Below are positions 1 through 8,559 of a DNA stretch of 18,303 nt, in pieces. A model generated the notes under the pieces. The model saw nothing but the letters and a program-made list of their open reading frames with translations. It did not search any database and was not told where the DNA came from. The translations under genes and the position numbers were made by a program. Source of the stretch: an uncultured bacterium (GTDB lineage: Bacteria > Bacteroidota > Bacteroidia > Bacteroidales > Marinifilaceae); the NCBI GenBank assembly GCA_905215395.1, contig CAJMQA010000028.1:1-18303 (forward strand), in the 5' to 3' direction. Each line of letters starts with the position of its first letter. The first letter of the stretch is position 1.

Positions 1-1
1 T

Positions 2-55
2 GTGAAAGGAATATTCAGGGGAAAGATTAATGAATTGAAATACTGGAGTTTGTAG
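2..55 (+). CDS. Possible 3' tail of an upstream gene (partial)
   Basis: The frame starting at base 2 stays open from the window edge to a TAG at 53-55 and reads VKGIFRGKINELKYWSL. The basic-aromatic ending would suit the C-terminus of a glycosyltransferase or other polysaccharide gene. Seventeen residues are too few to identify a family, and the frame could be open by chance. The frame from base 1 closes at 28-30 and the frame from base 3 closes at once, so this is the only edge frame of any length. Confidence 0.25.
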   Translation: MKGIFRGKINELKYWSL

Positions 56-178
56 TGTTATATTGTGAATTTTTTTGCCACCGTTTGAGAAAGAATGGAT
101 TATGAAGATAGGATTATTACTTATTCATAATGGAATTCTGTGAATGTGTATATTTTGAAATAATTATGATTGCAATTT

Positions 179-1615
179 GTGACTGAATCGTTAAAGAAAA
201 AAACAGTTTCAGGAATTCTTTGGAGTAGCATTGAGCGTTTTTCCGTTCAGGGGATACAATTTGTTATTATGATAATAATGGCCAGAATTCTTTTACCATC
301 TGATTATGGAATGATAGGTATGCTGGCTATTTTTATTGCAATATCACAGGTTTTGATTGATAGTGGTTTTTCGAATGCTCTTATTCGTAAGAAAGACAGG
401 ACAGAAATAGACTGCTCCACTGTATTTTATTTTAATATTGTTGTAGGAATAATTTTGTATTTGATTTTGTTTCTGGTTGCTCCTTTAATTGCAAAATTTT
501 ATAATGTTCAGGAATTAACAAGTTTGACTAGAGTTGTGGCAATAAATCTTTTTGTAAATTCTTTGACTGTTGTCCAACGTGCGATATTGACAATTAGAGT
601 TGATTTTAAGACTCAAGCGAAGGCTTCCTTTAGTGCAGCTTTTTTATCTGGCCTTATAGGTATAGGAATGGCTTATAAAGGATATGGAGTATGGGCACTA
701 GCAATACAAACAGTATTAAATGGAATTATTAATGCCTCATTATTGTGGTTTTTATCAAAATGGAAACCAATAAAGGTTTTTTCTTATCATTCTTTCAAAG
801 AATTATTTTCTTTTGGATTCAGTTTACTTTTATCTGGCCTGTTTAATGTTATATATTTGAATATATATACAATTGTTATTGGTAAAAAGTTTTCTTCAAA
901 AGATCTGGGATTTTACACTAGAGCTGACCAATTTGCACAATTCCCTTCAATAAATTTGACTGGAATTTTACAAAGAGTGACTTATCCGATTTTAAGTAAC
1001 ATACAGGATGATAAAGAGCGTCTTACCTTAGCATATCGAAAGATTTTGAGATTATCGGCTTATATTGTTTTTCCTCTAATGATAGGGTTAGCTGTTCTTG
1101 CAACTCCTCTGATTAATTGTCTCCTAACTGAAAAATGGAATTTTACAGCCTTGCTTTTGCAAATATTATGTGTGGCTTACATGTGGTACCCAGTTCATAT
1201 GATAAATCTGAATTTATTACAAGTAAAAGGTCGTTCTGATTTATTTTTTCGATTGGAGATTATTAAAGATGGACTTGGTATTTTAATACTTTGTATAACA
1301 ATGCCATTAGGTTTAGTAGCAATGTGTTGTGGGTTGATTTTTTCTTCATTAATAGGACTTACTATTAATACGTATTATACTGGTAAACTTATAGGTTTAG
1401 GTTTTTTCAAGCAATTACATGACTTAATGCCTTCAATCTTATATTCTTTTTCTATGGGAGGTTTGGTGTTTTTTTTAATCTCTTTTATACCCAATGATTT
1501 TTTTCAGATAATAGCAGGAATTAGTGTAGGTATTGTTTATTACTTGGTAATTTCTTTCCTCACTAAATCTCAGGAGCTTGCTGAACTTTTGTTACTTATG
1601 AAAAAGAAATATTAA
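179..1615 (+). CDS. wzx: Wzx-type oligosaccharide flippase (polysaccharide biosynthesis protein, MOP/PST superfamily)
   Basis: This is a multi-spanning inner-membrane protein of about 478 residues, the usual length for Wzx/RfbX flippases, which move undecaprenyl-PP-linked repeat units to the periplasmic face. The N-terminus (ESLKKKTVSGILWSSIERF, then a hydrophobic helix and ARILLPSDYGMIGM) is the family signature: basic residues, a Gly-Trp-Ser stretch, then the (A/S)R.L.P.DYG loop. Around a dozen hydrophobic segments follow, ending in MKKKY. No ATG is available. The frame could begin with TTG at 170, but GTG at 179 gives VTESLKKKT, which matches the usual family start, so I chose it. It lies 8 nt before the aminotransferase. 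The gene is very AT-rich, as are its neighbours. Family assignment is firm; the substrate cannot be read from the sequence. Confidence 0.93.
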   Translation: MTESLKKKTVSGILWSSIERFSVQGIQFVIMIIMARILLPSDYGMIGMLAIFIAISQVLIDSGFSNALIRKKDRTEIDCSTVFYFNIVVGIILYLILFLVAPLIAKFYNVQELTSLTRVVAINLFVNSLTVVQRAILTIRVDFKTQAKASFSAAFLSGLIGIGMAYKGYGVWALAIQTVLNGIINASLLWFLSKWKPIKVFSYHSFKELFSFGFSLLLSGLFNVIYLNIYTIVIGKKFSSKDLGFYTRADQFAQFPSINLTGILQRVTYPILSNIQDDKERLTLAYRKILRLSAYIVFPLMIGLAVLATPLINCLLTEKWNFTALLLQILCVAYMWYPVHMINLNLLQVKGRSDLFFRLEIIKDGLGILILCITMPLGLVAMCCGLIFSSLIGLTINTYYTGKLIGLGFFKQLHDLMPSILYSFSMGGLVFFLISFIPNDFFQIIAGISVGIVYYLVISFLTKSQELAELLLLMKKKY

Positions 1616-1623
1616 TTTTAAAT

Positions 1624-2736
1624 ATGAGCGATTTAAAACAAATTCCAGTGACGAGCCCTTTATTGCCTTCATTGGATGATTTTCTACCTTATCTTCAAGA
1701 TATATGGCAACGTAAATGGCTTACGAATAATGGGTATTATCATCAAGAACTTGAAAAAGCTCTGTGTAAATATTTGAAAATACCGTATATAAGTTTGTTT
1801 ACTAATGGAACCTTACCATTAATAACAGCATTACAGGCTTTACGGATTACTGGTGAAGTGATTACTACACCTTTTAGTTTTGTTGCTACTACGCATTCTA
1901 TTTGGTGGAATGGTATAAAGCCGGTATTTGTCGATATAGATCCTGATACTTGTAATATTGATCCGAACAAAATAGAGGCAGCAATAACTCCGAGAACAAC
2001 AGCTATAATGCCTGTTCATGTATATGGAAATCCCTGTGATACAGAGAACATACAAACTATTGCTGATAAATATGGTTTAAAGGTTATTTATGATGCGGCT
2101 CATGTGTTTGGTGTGGAGGTTAATGGAGAATCACTATTAAAAGCTGGTGATATGTCAACTTTAAGTTTTCATGCAACAAAAGTATATAATACAATTGAAG
2201 GAGGGGCTTTAATATGTCACGATGAAAAGACAAAACAACGAATTGATTATTTGAAAAATTTTGGATTTGCAGATGAGATTACAGTTGTTGCACCAGGTAT
2301 TAATAGCAAAATGGATGAAATTCGTTCTGCTTATGGATTATTAAATTTAAAAAAGGTCGATGTTGCAATAGAAAAAAGACATCAGATAGCTCTTCAGTAT
2401 AGAAGGTATCTTTCTGAAATTTCTGGTATAAAAATAATGGAAGATATTCCTGGGGTTCGTCATAATTATTCTTATTTTCCAATATTCGTTGATGAGGAAA
2501 AATATGGAATGACCAGAGATGAACTTTATTTTAAAATGAAAAAAAACAATATTCTAGGTCGTAGGTATTTTTATCCTTTGATTAGTACTTTCTCTGCATA
2601 TAGAAGCCTGCCTTCTGCGATGCCTGAGAATCTACCTTTTGCTCATAAAATAGCCAATCAAGTGATTTGCTTACCAATATATGCAGATTTGGCTCAAGCG
2701 GATATCGAAAGAGTGATTAATTGTGTTGTAAAATAA
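1624..2736 (+). CDS. DegT/DnrJ/EryC1/StrS sugar aminotransferase, VioA/WecE-like
   Basis: This is a PLP-dependent fold-type I aminotransferase of 370 residues, full length for nucleotide-sugar transaminases. The N-terminus (IPVTSPLLPSLDDFLPYL, then WLTNNG) is the substrate-loop signature. TNGTLPLITALQALRITGEVI is the cofactor-phosphate region, D157 in VIYDAAH is the expected pyridine-nitrogen partner, and K186 in SFHATKVYNTIEGG is the Schiff-base lysine. The SFHxTK context is that of the VioA and WecE (RffA) group, which aminate C4 of dTDP-4-keto-6-deoxyglucose, rather than the 3-aminating FdtB/QdtB group. This is from memory of the families. The likely product is therefore dTDP-4-amino-4,6-dideoxy-glucose or -galactose. 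The next genes encode an acyltransferase and a WecF-like transferase, which fits. RmlA and RmlB, needed to make the keto sugar, are not in the window. The stop TAA (2734-2736) shares its last base with the next ATG. Confidence 0.9.
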   Translation: MSDLKQIPVTSPLLPSLDDFLPYLQDIWQRKWLTNNGYYHQELEKALCKYLKIPYISLFTNGTLPLITALQALRITGEVITTPFSFVATTHSIWWNGIKPVFVDIDPDTCNIDPNKIEAAITPRTTAIMPVHVYGNPCDTENIQTIADKYGLKVIYDAAHVFGVEVNGESLLKAGDMSTLSFHATKVYNTIEGGALICHDEKTKQRIDYLKNFGFADEITVVAPGINSKMDEIRSAYGLLNLKKVDVAIEKRHQIALQYRRYLSEISGIKIMEDIPGVRHNYSYFPIFVDEEKYGMTRDELYFKMKKNNILGRRYFYPLISTFSAYRSLPSAMPENLPFAHKIANQVICLPIYADLAQADIERVINCVVK

Positions 2737-3284
2737 TGGACTCATTCTATAATAAAGATGAATTAAAAGAATTAGGTTTGAAATCTTATGGAAATAAGGT
2801 TTTAATTAGTCGAAAAGTAAGTCTGTATTCGCCTCATCTTATTTCTCTTGGTAATAATGTAAGAATTGATGATTTTTGTATCCTTTCCGGGAATATTGAA
2901 ATAGGCTCACATATACATATATCGGCGTATACAGCTCTATACGGTAGTCAAGGTATTGTATTGGAAGATTATTCTGGTATTTCTCCACGATGTACCGTTT
3001 TTAGTATGATGGATGATTTTAGCGGAAACTATTTGATTGGTCCAATACATGAAAAAAATAAAATACATACTGTAGGAGGTATTGTTAAATTAGAAAGATA
3101 TTCACAAATAGGTGCGAATACAGTAGTTTTTCCAAATGTGATTATTGGACAGGGAACTGTTGTAGGGGCTATGTCTTTGGTTAATTCTTCTTTGGATAGT
3201 TGGGGTATATATGTTGGGATTCCTGTAAGAAGACTAAAAGATAGGAGGAGAGATCTCTTAAATTTGATTGACAACGATCTATAA
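2736..3284 (+). CDS. Left-handed beta-helix acyltransferase (putative sugar O/N-acetyltransferase)
   Basis: The protein has 182 residues and is built of imperfect hexapeptide turns ([LIV]GxxxxI pattern): ISLGNNVRIDDFCILSG, IEIGSHIHISAYTALYG, IVLEDYSGISPRCTVFS, YSQIGANTVVFPNVIIGQGTVVGA. It ends with the WGIYVGIPVRRLKDR segment common in galactoside/maltose O-acetyltransferase-like (LbH_MAT/WbbJ-like) enzymes. These use acetyl-CoA in the cytoplasm. The ATG at 2736 overlaps the preceding stop (TAATG), which implies translational coupling. A TTG extension to 2721 would only add CCK-like residues and is unlikely. Next to a 4-aminotransferase and a WecF-like transferase, N-acetylation of the 4-amino sugar is an attractive role, although known enzymes for that step (VioB/PglD or WecD types) look different. 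O-acetylation of the glycan is the alternative. Confidence 0.85.
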   Translation: MDSFYNKDELKELGLKSYGNKVLISRKVSLYSPHLISLGNNVRIDDFCILSGNIEIGSHIHISAYTALYGSQGIVLEDYSGISPRCTVFSMMDDFSGNYLIGPIHEKNKIHTVGGIVKLERYSQIGANTVVFPNVIIGQGTVVGAMSLVNSSLDSWGIYVGIPVRRLKDRRRDLLNLIDNDL

Positions 3285-3363
3285 TGTAAGCTTTATAAAT
3301 ATTATGAATAAAATGTGTAATAATCAGCATTCAGATAGTAATGTAAGTATAAGGTTTTTCTAA

Positions 3364-4551
3364 ATGAATATTTTACATTTTGCAAGTGATAGCATCTTTC
3401 TTGATGGGGTTGTTTCAGTATGGAATAAAGTAGCTGATTGTAAAAATCGGTATATAATTGTTGAGAATCCGTCTATAAGGAAATGTGGATTTAAATATGT
3501 GCACCAAGGATGTGTTGAGATATTAAGTTTGTATGAGGTAAAAAAAATACTTTATGATAATGTTAAATTATATGATATTGTTATCCTTCATAATTTATAC
3601 GTATTGCCTTTTGCAGTAATAAAAACAATACCTAGCGATAAATCTGTTGTGTGGTTTTCATGGGGATTTGATATTTATGAAAATGCATATCCTGCTAAGC
3701 CATTGATTAAAGTAGATCACTTGTTGGGAGTAAAAACATCTAAATTGAATTTTGAAATTCAAAAAAAATTAAGAAATAAATTTCGTAATATTCTTTTGAA
3801 ATTATATGCTCGATTATGGAAATTTGAGAGTTATACAAAATTTAAGTCTGCCATACACCGAATTGACTATTATTCTGGTGTGATCCCGGCGGAGTATGAT
3901 GCTCTTTGTAAATGTGAATTTTTTCGGGCGGAAAAACTTATTTATAATTATATTTCGGTTCCTTCTGTTTTTGAGGAGGAAGAGATTTTTACTTACAAGA
4001 AGGAAGAGACTGCTAAAGATATTCTTGTTGGCAATTCCGGGAGTTATACAAATAATCATTTAGAGATTTTTGAATTTTTGAGTAAATGTGATTTGAAAGA
4101 TAGGAGAATAATATCACCGCTAAGTTATGGTGATAGACATTATATAAAAGAAATTGTTGCTGGGGGATATAATTTTTTTGGCAATAATTTTGTCCCATTA
4201 AAAAATTTTATGCCTATCTGCGAATATAAACAATATTTATCGTCTTGTTCGATTGCGATTTATGCTCATGAGCGTCAACAGGCTTTAGGAAACATATATT
4301 TGTCATTGTGGGAGGGGCGTAAAGTTTATTTATCGGCTCGTTCCTTGGTTTTTAATTATCTGAAGGAACTCGGTTTAAAGTTATATTCTATCCAAGATGA
4401 GTTAAATGAAAGGAGTTTAGATGAAAAATTATCTTATGAGGAAATAATTAATAATCGAAAAATCATAGCAATGAACTTTTCTTTACAAGCAGTTATTAAA
4501 AAATCAGAAATGATACTTAGTAAAATTACGAACTCAAAAATACTTAAGTAG
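3364..4551 (+). CDS. WecF-like (GT56) 4-acetamido-4,6-dideoxyhexose transferase
   Basis: The protein of 395 residues resembles WecF, the TDP-Fuc4NAc:lipid II transferase of enterobacterial common antigen (Glyco_transf_56). Three family hallmarks are visible. VGNSGSYTNNH at residues 222-232 corresponds to the WecF nucleotide-binding VGNSG...N.H motif. A YGDRHYIKEIVAGGYNFFG stretch lies near residues 255-275, followed by a FMPICEYKQYLSSC segment. HERQQALGN at 302-310 corresponds to the ARQQGIG segment. No signal peptide or membrane span is seen, so it should act at the inner face of the membrane. With the VioA/WecE-like aminotransferase and acyltransferase just upstream, it forms a coherent set for making and adding a 4-acetamido-4,6-dideoxyhexose. 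The sugar (Fuc4NAc or Qui4NAc) is inferred. A 79-nt gap precedes it, the first sizeable gap in the operon. Confidence 0.83.
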   Translation: MNILHFASDSIFLDGVVSVWNKVADCKNRYIIVENPSIRKCGFKYVHQGCVEILSLYEVKKILYDNVKLYDIVILHNLYVLPFAVIKTIPSDKSVVWFSWGFDIYENAYPAKPLIKVDHLLGVKTSKLNFEIQKKLRNKFRNILLKLYARLWKFESYTKFKSAIHRIDYYSGVIPAEYDALCKCEFFRAEKLIYNYISVPSVFEEEEIFTYKKEETAKDILVGNSGSYTNNHLEIFEFLSKCDLKDRRIISPLSYGDRHYIKEIVAGGYNFFGNNFVPLKNFMPICEYKQYLSSCSIAIYAHERQQALGNIYLSLWEGRKVYLSARSLVFNYLKELGLKLYSIQDELNERSLDEKLSYEEIINNRKIIAMNFSLQAVIKKSEMILSKITNSKILK

Positions 4552-4566
4552 AATTTATTAGTTAGT

Positions 4567-6288
4567 ATGTCTGGATTTATTGGTGTTGTACAAGAAGGTA
4601 TATTGGAGAAAAATATATCACTGAATATAAGAACAAATAATGAGAGGAGTATAAAAAGAGTAGCAAATTATTCCGATGCTATTTTTTTATGTCAAAAGCA
4701 TTTATATTTTGATAATGATTATATTTTTTGTGAGTCCGATGATTATATTGTGTGTTTTTGGGGGATTTTGATTAACTCCCGGGAACTTTTGAGTGCTTAT
4801 AAAGTATCATGTATACAGGAATTAGTAACGAAAGTTTTAGTAGCAGATGATTTTATAAATTTAAATAAATTTTGTGGAAACTATGCTGGTTTTTGTTATT
4901 GGAAGAAAATAAAAAAAATAAAAATTTTTTCTAATCATTTTTCTCAGCGTCCAGTTTACTATTATTTGAATAAGAATAAAGATATCTTTATTTTTTCTTC
5001 GCATATAGAGTCTATTGTAGATGTCTTAAAGCAAAGTAATCTGAAAGTGAATTACTCAGAATTAGGCGTTTATTATATGCTTACATTTGGGTATATGTTA
5101 AGGGAGCAAACTATAGTTGAAGGAATTTATAAAGTATTGCCAGCCACTGTTATTACTGTTGATGCAGAAATGAAAATGACTGCTAATGAATATTACCAGT
5201 ATAATAATGTTAATATTCATTCTCTTTCTGAAGGGGAATTAATGGAAAATTTTTTTCAAAAGTTAGAGCATGCATGTCAGTTAGGTTTTGACAAAGATGT
5301 TGAATATGGACGTGATACTTTAATTACACTAAGTGGGGGATTAGATTCTCGCTTGATTGCATTTGCTGCAAAAAATAACGGAAAAGATAATGTTAGTGTT
5401 TTTACTTTTGGACAAACCGGATGTGATGACGTATGTATTGCAGGTAAAATTGCTAATTTTTTAAAAGACAAACTGATATTTGTGAGTTTGGATGGAGGGA
5501 AATTTATCAGAGATATAGATGCGGTCCTTAATCGGAATTTTGGAGGGGTACAGTATATCAGTTCAATACATTCATTGTATGCGGCTAAAGAATTGAATTA
5601 CGATAAATACGGCTTAATGCATAACGGAAATGTGGCAGATATTTCACATGGAGATTATCTTTCTCTTCCTTACCATACAAGTCCTAGTCCCAGGAATTGG
5701 GCAAATTCTTCTCGATTATTTTTTAGGATAGATAAAGAAATAGAGGATGTTGCAAGCTATTATGCAAACGATGAACATTTTTCTATTTATAATCGTGGAA
5801 TTAACGGAATATTAAATGGAGGTGGAATAAATTTGGATTTTATTGATTCTTATGAACCTTACATGTATCCTGAATTGGTTGATTTTGCCTCTAAAATATC
5901 CCCACAATATAAATTTAATGAAAGATTATTTTTGTTATTAATAGAAAAATATTATTCGGAAGCCGCAGCATTTAAATGGCAAAGGTGGGATATGCGACCA
6001 ACAGTTAAAAATTTGACCGCACGAATGCAATTTTTTATAAAAGCTAAAAGAAAAATCAGAAAAATTGTTGGAAATTATCGAAGCAATATGAATCCATTCC
6101 AAAAATGGATGATGGAAGATGACGGTTTACGGCAATATTGGGATAATATATTTAAAGAAAATATTGTTTTATTTCAGAATAATACGACTTTGCTTCAAGA
6201 TATGAAGCAATTATATATTAATGGAAATATTTCAGAAAAATCGCAAGTAATAACAGTCTTGAAAATTCAAGAACGATTGTTAAAATGA
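4567..6288 (+). CDS. Asparagine-synthetase-like protein with degenerate glutaminase domain
   Basis: This 573-residue protein has AsnB architecture. The N-terminal class II glutamine amidotransferase-like domain spans about residues 1-200 and the ATP-pyrophosphatase domain follows. The PP-loop is intact (SGGLDS, residues 256-261, in ITLSGGLDSRLIAFAAKNNG). The nucleophilic Cys2 is replaced by Ser (MSGFIG), and the glutamine-binding NGEIYN motif appears as WGILINSREL. RDxxGxKPLYY has become SNHFSQRPVYYY. The usual GEGADE loop is divergent (HNGNVAD, residues 352-358). It can therefore probably still adenylate a carboxylate but not use glutamine as nitrogen donor. Homologues in O-antigen loci (WbpS, WbtH) amidate uronic acids; beta-lactam synthetases are known relatives that also lost the Cys. 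A role in amide formation on a uronic acid of the repeat unit is inferred. It lies 15 nt after the WecF-like gene. Confidence 0.85.
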   Translation: MSGFIGVVQEGILEKNISLNIRTNNERSIKRVANYSDAIFLCQKHLYFDNDYIFCESDDYIVCFWGILINSRELLSAYKVSCIQELVTKVLVADDFINLNKFCGNYAGFCYWKKIKKIKIFSNHFSQRPVYYYLNKNKDIFIFSSHIESIVDVLKQSNLKVNYSELGVYYMLTFGYMLREQTIVEGIYKVLPATVITVDAEMKMTANEYYQYNNVNIHSLSEGELMENFFQKLEHACQLGFDKDVEYGRDTLITLSGGLDSRLIAFAAKNNGKDNVSVFTFGQTGCDDVCIAGKIANFLKDKLIFVSLDGGKFIRDIDAVLNRNFGGVQYISSIHSLYAAKELNYDKYGLMHNGNVADISHGDYLSLPYHTSPSPRNWANSSRLFFRIDKEIEDVASYYANDEHFSIYNRGINGILNGGGINLDFIDSYEPYMYPELVDFASKISPQYKFNERLFLLLIEKYYSEAAAFKWQRWDMRPTVKNLTARMQFFIKAKRKIRKIVGNYRSNMNPFQKWMMEDDGLRQYWDNIFKENIVLFQNNTTLLQDMKQLYINGNISEKSQVITVLKIQERLLK

Positions 6289-6291
6289 ATC

Positions 6292-7470
6292 ATGGAATAT
6301 TTTTGTATTTTATTATTTTTATTGATAGGTGTTTTCCGATATGATTTTTATAACCATTGTTATTACCGAAAAGTTTATTTCTATTTTATTTCTATATTAT
6401 TATTTTCGTTATCAGCATTTAGTTATAGAATAGGTGTAAATGATGTAATTGCATATATGAGTGAGTATGATTTATCACAACCTTTAACCCATACTCATTT
6501 TGCAGAATTGTTCGGGAATTTTAATAGACGTCCTGCCTGGAATATTTTAATTGCTTTATGTAAAGATGTCTGCAATGATTATGTTGTATATAAAATAATA
6601 CACGCTTTTTTTGTGAATTTTACTATTATTTATTTTTTACGGTGTTATTCTTCTAAGATATTTATAGCATTATTATTGTATTTCTTGACGTTTTATAGCA
6701 TTTTCAATTTTGATATTATGCGTGAGAGTCTGGCTGCATGTTGTTTTATCTGGGCTTTACATTATTATAGACAAAATAAATGGTTGAAATATTATCTATG
6801 GACTATTTTGGCTACTCAATTTCATATTAGTGCTTTGTTTCTTTTCTTTATACCTATATTAAAATTGATCCCTGTAACTAAAAGGCTTCTAATTGTTTCT
6901 ATATTCCTGATTTTATTCTGCTTATGCGTTTACCCTTATGTTAATAATTTTTTTATGGCATTGGGAGCTTTAGAACAGATGGGAAGTTTTGGAGATAAGG
7001 CTGTGGGTTATCTATCCAGAGAAGAATATAAAGGTGTGGTAACTTTAGGTAGTATTTTTAAATCATTATCTTTGAATGCTATTCCTCCTTTTATTATTAT
7101 GTGGTATTATATAAAAGAAAAAAGAATAGAAGAATATTGGCTTATTCCTTTGGTGATTATTTTTGTGATAATTTCAATATTAAATATCAGTACTCCAATA
7201 TTTTATCGTTTTCTTAATTATTTTTGGATTATTTATGTTCTATTGATTACGGACGCATGTGATAATCTTTTGCATGTAAATATGAGAGTTTTACAAAGGC
7301 AGTTAGTCGTAATTACTTTAATATTTTTGACCATATATCGTCCGATTAAAGTGAAATTTTTACCTTCTCCAGAAAATCCAAATGTTCCTATTTATACCTA
7401 TTACTATCCCTACTATTCTGTATTTTCAAAATATACTGATAGAAAAAGAGAAGCTATTAGGGTATATTGA
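6292..7470 (+). CDS. wzy: EpsG-family membrane protein, putative Wzy polymerase
   Basis: The 392-residue protein is highly hydrophobic, with about ten predicted membrane segments. Early in the sequence, SYRIGVNDVIAYMSEYD matches the EpsG-family RxGxDxxxYxxxY pattern. FDIMRESLAACCFIWALHYY matches the family's MRxxLA segment, and FHISALFLFFIPIL follows. The EpsG family includes putative repeat-unit polymerases of the inner membrane. With wzx in the same operon and no other polymerase candidate, this is the likely Wzy, although Wzy proteins diverge so far that this rests on topology and context. The ATG at 6292 follows the previous stop by 3 nt. An ATG at 6284 lies in another frame that closes quickly. 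One of the most AT-rich genes in the window. Confidence 0.82.
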   Translation: MEYFCILLFLLIGVFRYDFYNHCYYRKVYFYFISILLFSLSAFSYRIGVNDVIAYMSEYDLSQPLTHTHFAELFGNFNRRPAWNILIALCKDVCNDYVVYKIIHAFFVNFTIIYFLRCYSSKIFIALLLYFLTFYSIFNFDIMRESLAACCFIWALHYYRQNKWLKYYLWTILATQFHISALFLFFIPILKLIPVTKRLLIVSIFLILFCLCVYPYVNNFFMALGALEQMGSFGDKAVGYLSREEYKGVVTLGSIFKSLSLNAIPPFIIMWYYIKEKRIEEYWLIPLVIIFVIISILNISTPIFYRFLNYFWIIYVLLITDACDNLLHVNMRVLQRQLVVITLIFLTIYRPIKVKFLPSPENPNVPIYTYYYPYYSVFSKYTDRKREAIRVY

Positions 7471-7473
7471 TTT

Positions 7474-8559
7474 ATGAGTACAGACTTTTATAATATGAAA
7501 TCAAAGAGAATTTTTTTAATAGCCTATTACTTTCGACCTTATCAGGGGGTCGGTTCGTTACGGCCTGCATATTGGTTTGATTTATTAAGATCAGAGGGGG
7601 TTGATGTAACTTTGATAACTGCGATTCCTGGGGAGGACGAGCCAGGAGTTATACGATTGCAGGTCAAAAAACGAAATAAGTTATTTGCTATTTTGGGATT
7701 GGACGATAGTTTTTCATGGGGAATTCAAGTGAAAAATTATTTGTTAGATAATGATTTAATATCAGAACAAGATACAATCCTATTTACAGGTGGTCCTTTT
7801 TTGCAAATCAATATAGTACGCTCATTAAGGAAAAAATATCCATTACTTAATATTATAATTGATTACCGGGATCCTTTTGCTTGTAATCCAGTTTTTAATG
7901 ACATCTGGGTGAAAAAATTTCTGAAATATCAGTTTGAAAAGAGATATAATCGGAATGCAAGTACAGTAATAGCTGTTAATCAGGTATGTAATGAATTATT
8001 AGTACCTCCTTTTTATCGAAGTATGATTATTGATAATGGTTATGATGAACGGTTATTTGGTGAAGTCAATGTTGAAGATAAGGATAAAGAAGAGATTATT
8101 TATGCTGGTAAATTCTATTTGGGGACTCATCCTGAAAGATTTTTGAATCTTTTTTGTCAACAATCGCTTAAATTTAAATATTGTGGTTCTTCGGAGCTTC
8201 CAGTTTACTGGCCGGAATTACAGAGGTGTGGACAATTACCTTATACAGAAATTGTAAATTTATTTAAAAAAGCCTCGGTTGGTGTTCTTTTGATATATGG
8301 TGATCCTTTCCAATCTACCACTAAGATTTTTGACTATATCGGTGCAAAATTGAAAATATTAATTATAACTAATGGAACTCTTCATACTGGTAGTATTCAA
8401 TACATAACTGAAAATAATCCGAATGTAGAGTGGGCTAAAAATGAAGCAGAAGCAATAAAAAATGCCTTAATTAGGCTTCAAACTAGGGATTATCAGGAAT
8501 GGGATCACCAGCAATGGAGTAGGTATAAAGGTTACTGTAAATTAAAAACCATATTATAA
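7474..8559 (+). CDS. Glycosyltransferase, GT4-like (GT-B fold)
   Basis: The 361-residue protein is a probable cytoplasmic GT-B glycosyltransferase. The N-terminal domain opens with KRIFLIAYYFRPYQGVGSLR, the nucleotide-sugar GT layout with a G(V/G)xxR loop for the acceptor side. It continues with DTILFTGGPFLQINIV and IDYRDPF, a motif frequent in GT4 proteins of polysaccharide loci. The C-terminal domain contains EEIIYAGKFYLG, ASVGVLLIYGDPFQSTTKIFDYIGAKLKIL, corresponding to the donor-binding (S/T)K.FDY.G.. region. Donor and acceptor cannot be deduced. ATG at 7474 gives MSTDFYNMKSKRIF; an internal ATG at 7495 gives the more typical MKSKRIFLI start and may be the real one. The stop is followed directly by the epimerase ATG with no gap. 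Confidence 0.78.
   Translation: MSTDFYNMKSKRIFLIAYYFRPYQGVGSLRPAYWFDLLRSEGVDVTLITAIPGEDEPGVIRLQVKKRNKLFAILGLDDSFSWGIQVKNYLLDNDLISEQDTILFTGGPFLQINIVRSLRKKYPLLNIIIDYRDPFACNPVFNDIWVKKFLKYQFEKRYNRNASTVIAVNQVCNELLVPPFYRSMIIDNGYDERLFGEVNVEDKDKEEIIYAGKFYLGTHPERFLNLFCQQSLKFKYCGSSELPVYWPELQRCGQLPYTEIVNLFKKASVGVLLIYGDPFQSTTKIFDYIGAKLKILIITNGTLHTGSIQYITENNPNVEWAKNEAEAIKNALIRLQTRDYQEWDHQQWSRYKGYCKLKTIL

Noticed and set aside
150..157. Possible promoter box (ATATTTTG) upstream of wzx
   Set aside because: It is one base short of the TAnnTTTG spacing, with no -33 element in place. In AT-rich DNA such near matches are frequent.
3304..3363. 19-residue open frame (MNKMCNNQHSDSNVSIRFF) abutting the WecF-like gene
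   Set aside because: It ends exactly before the next ATG, which could suggest coupling, but it is very short, has no features, and lies in AT-rich DNA where such frames are common.
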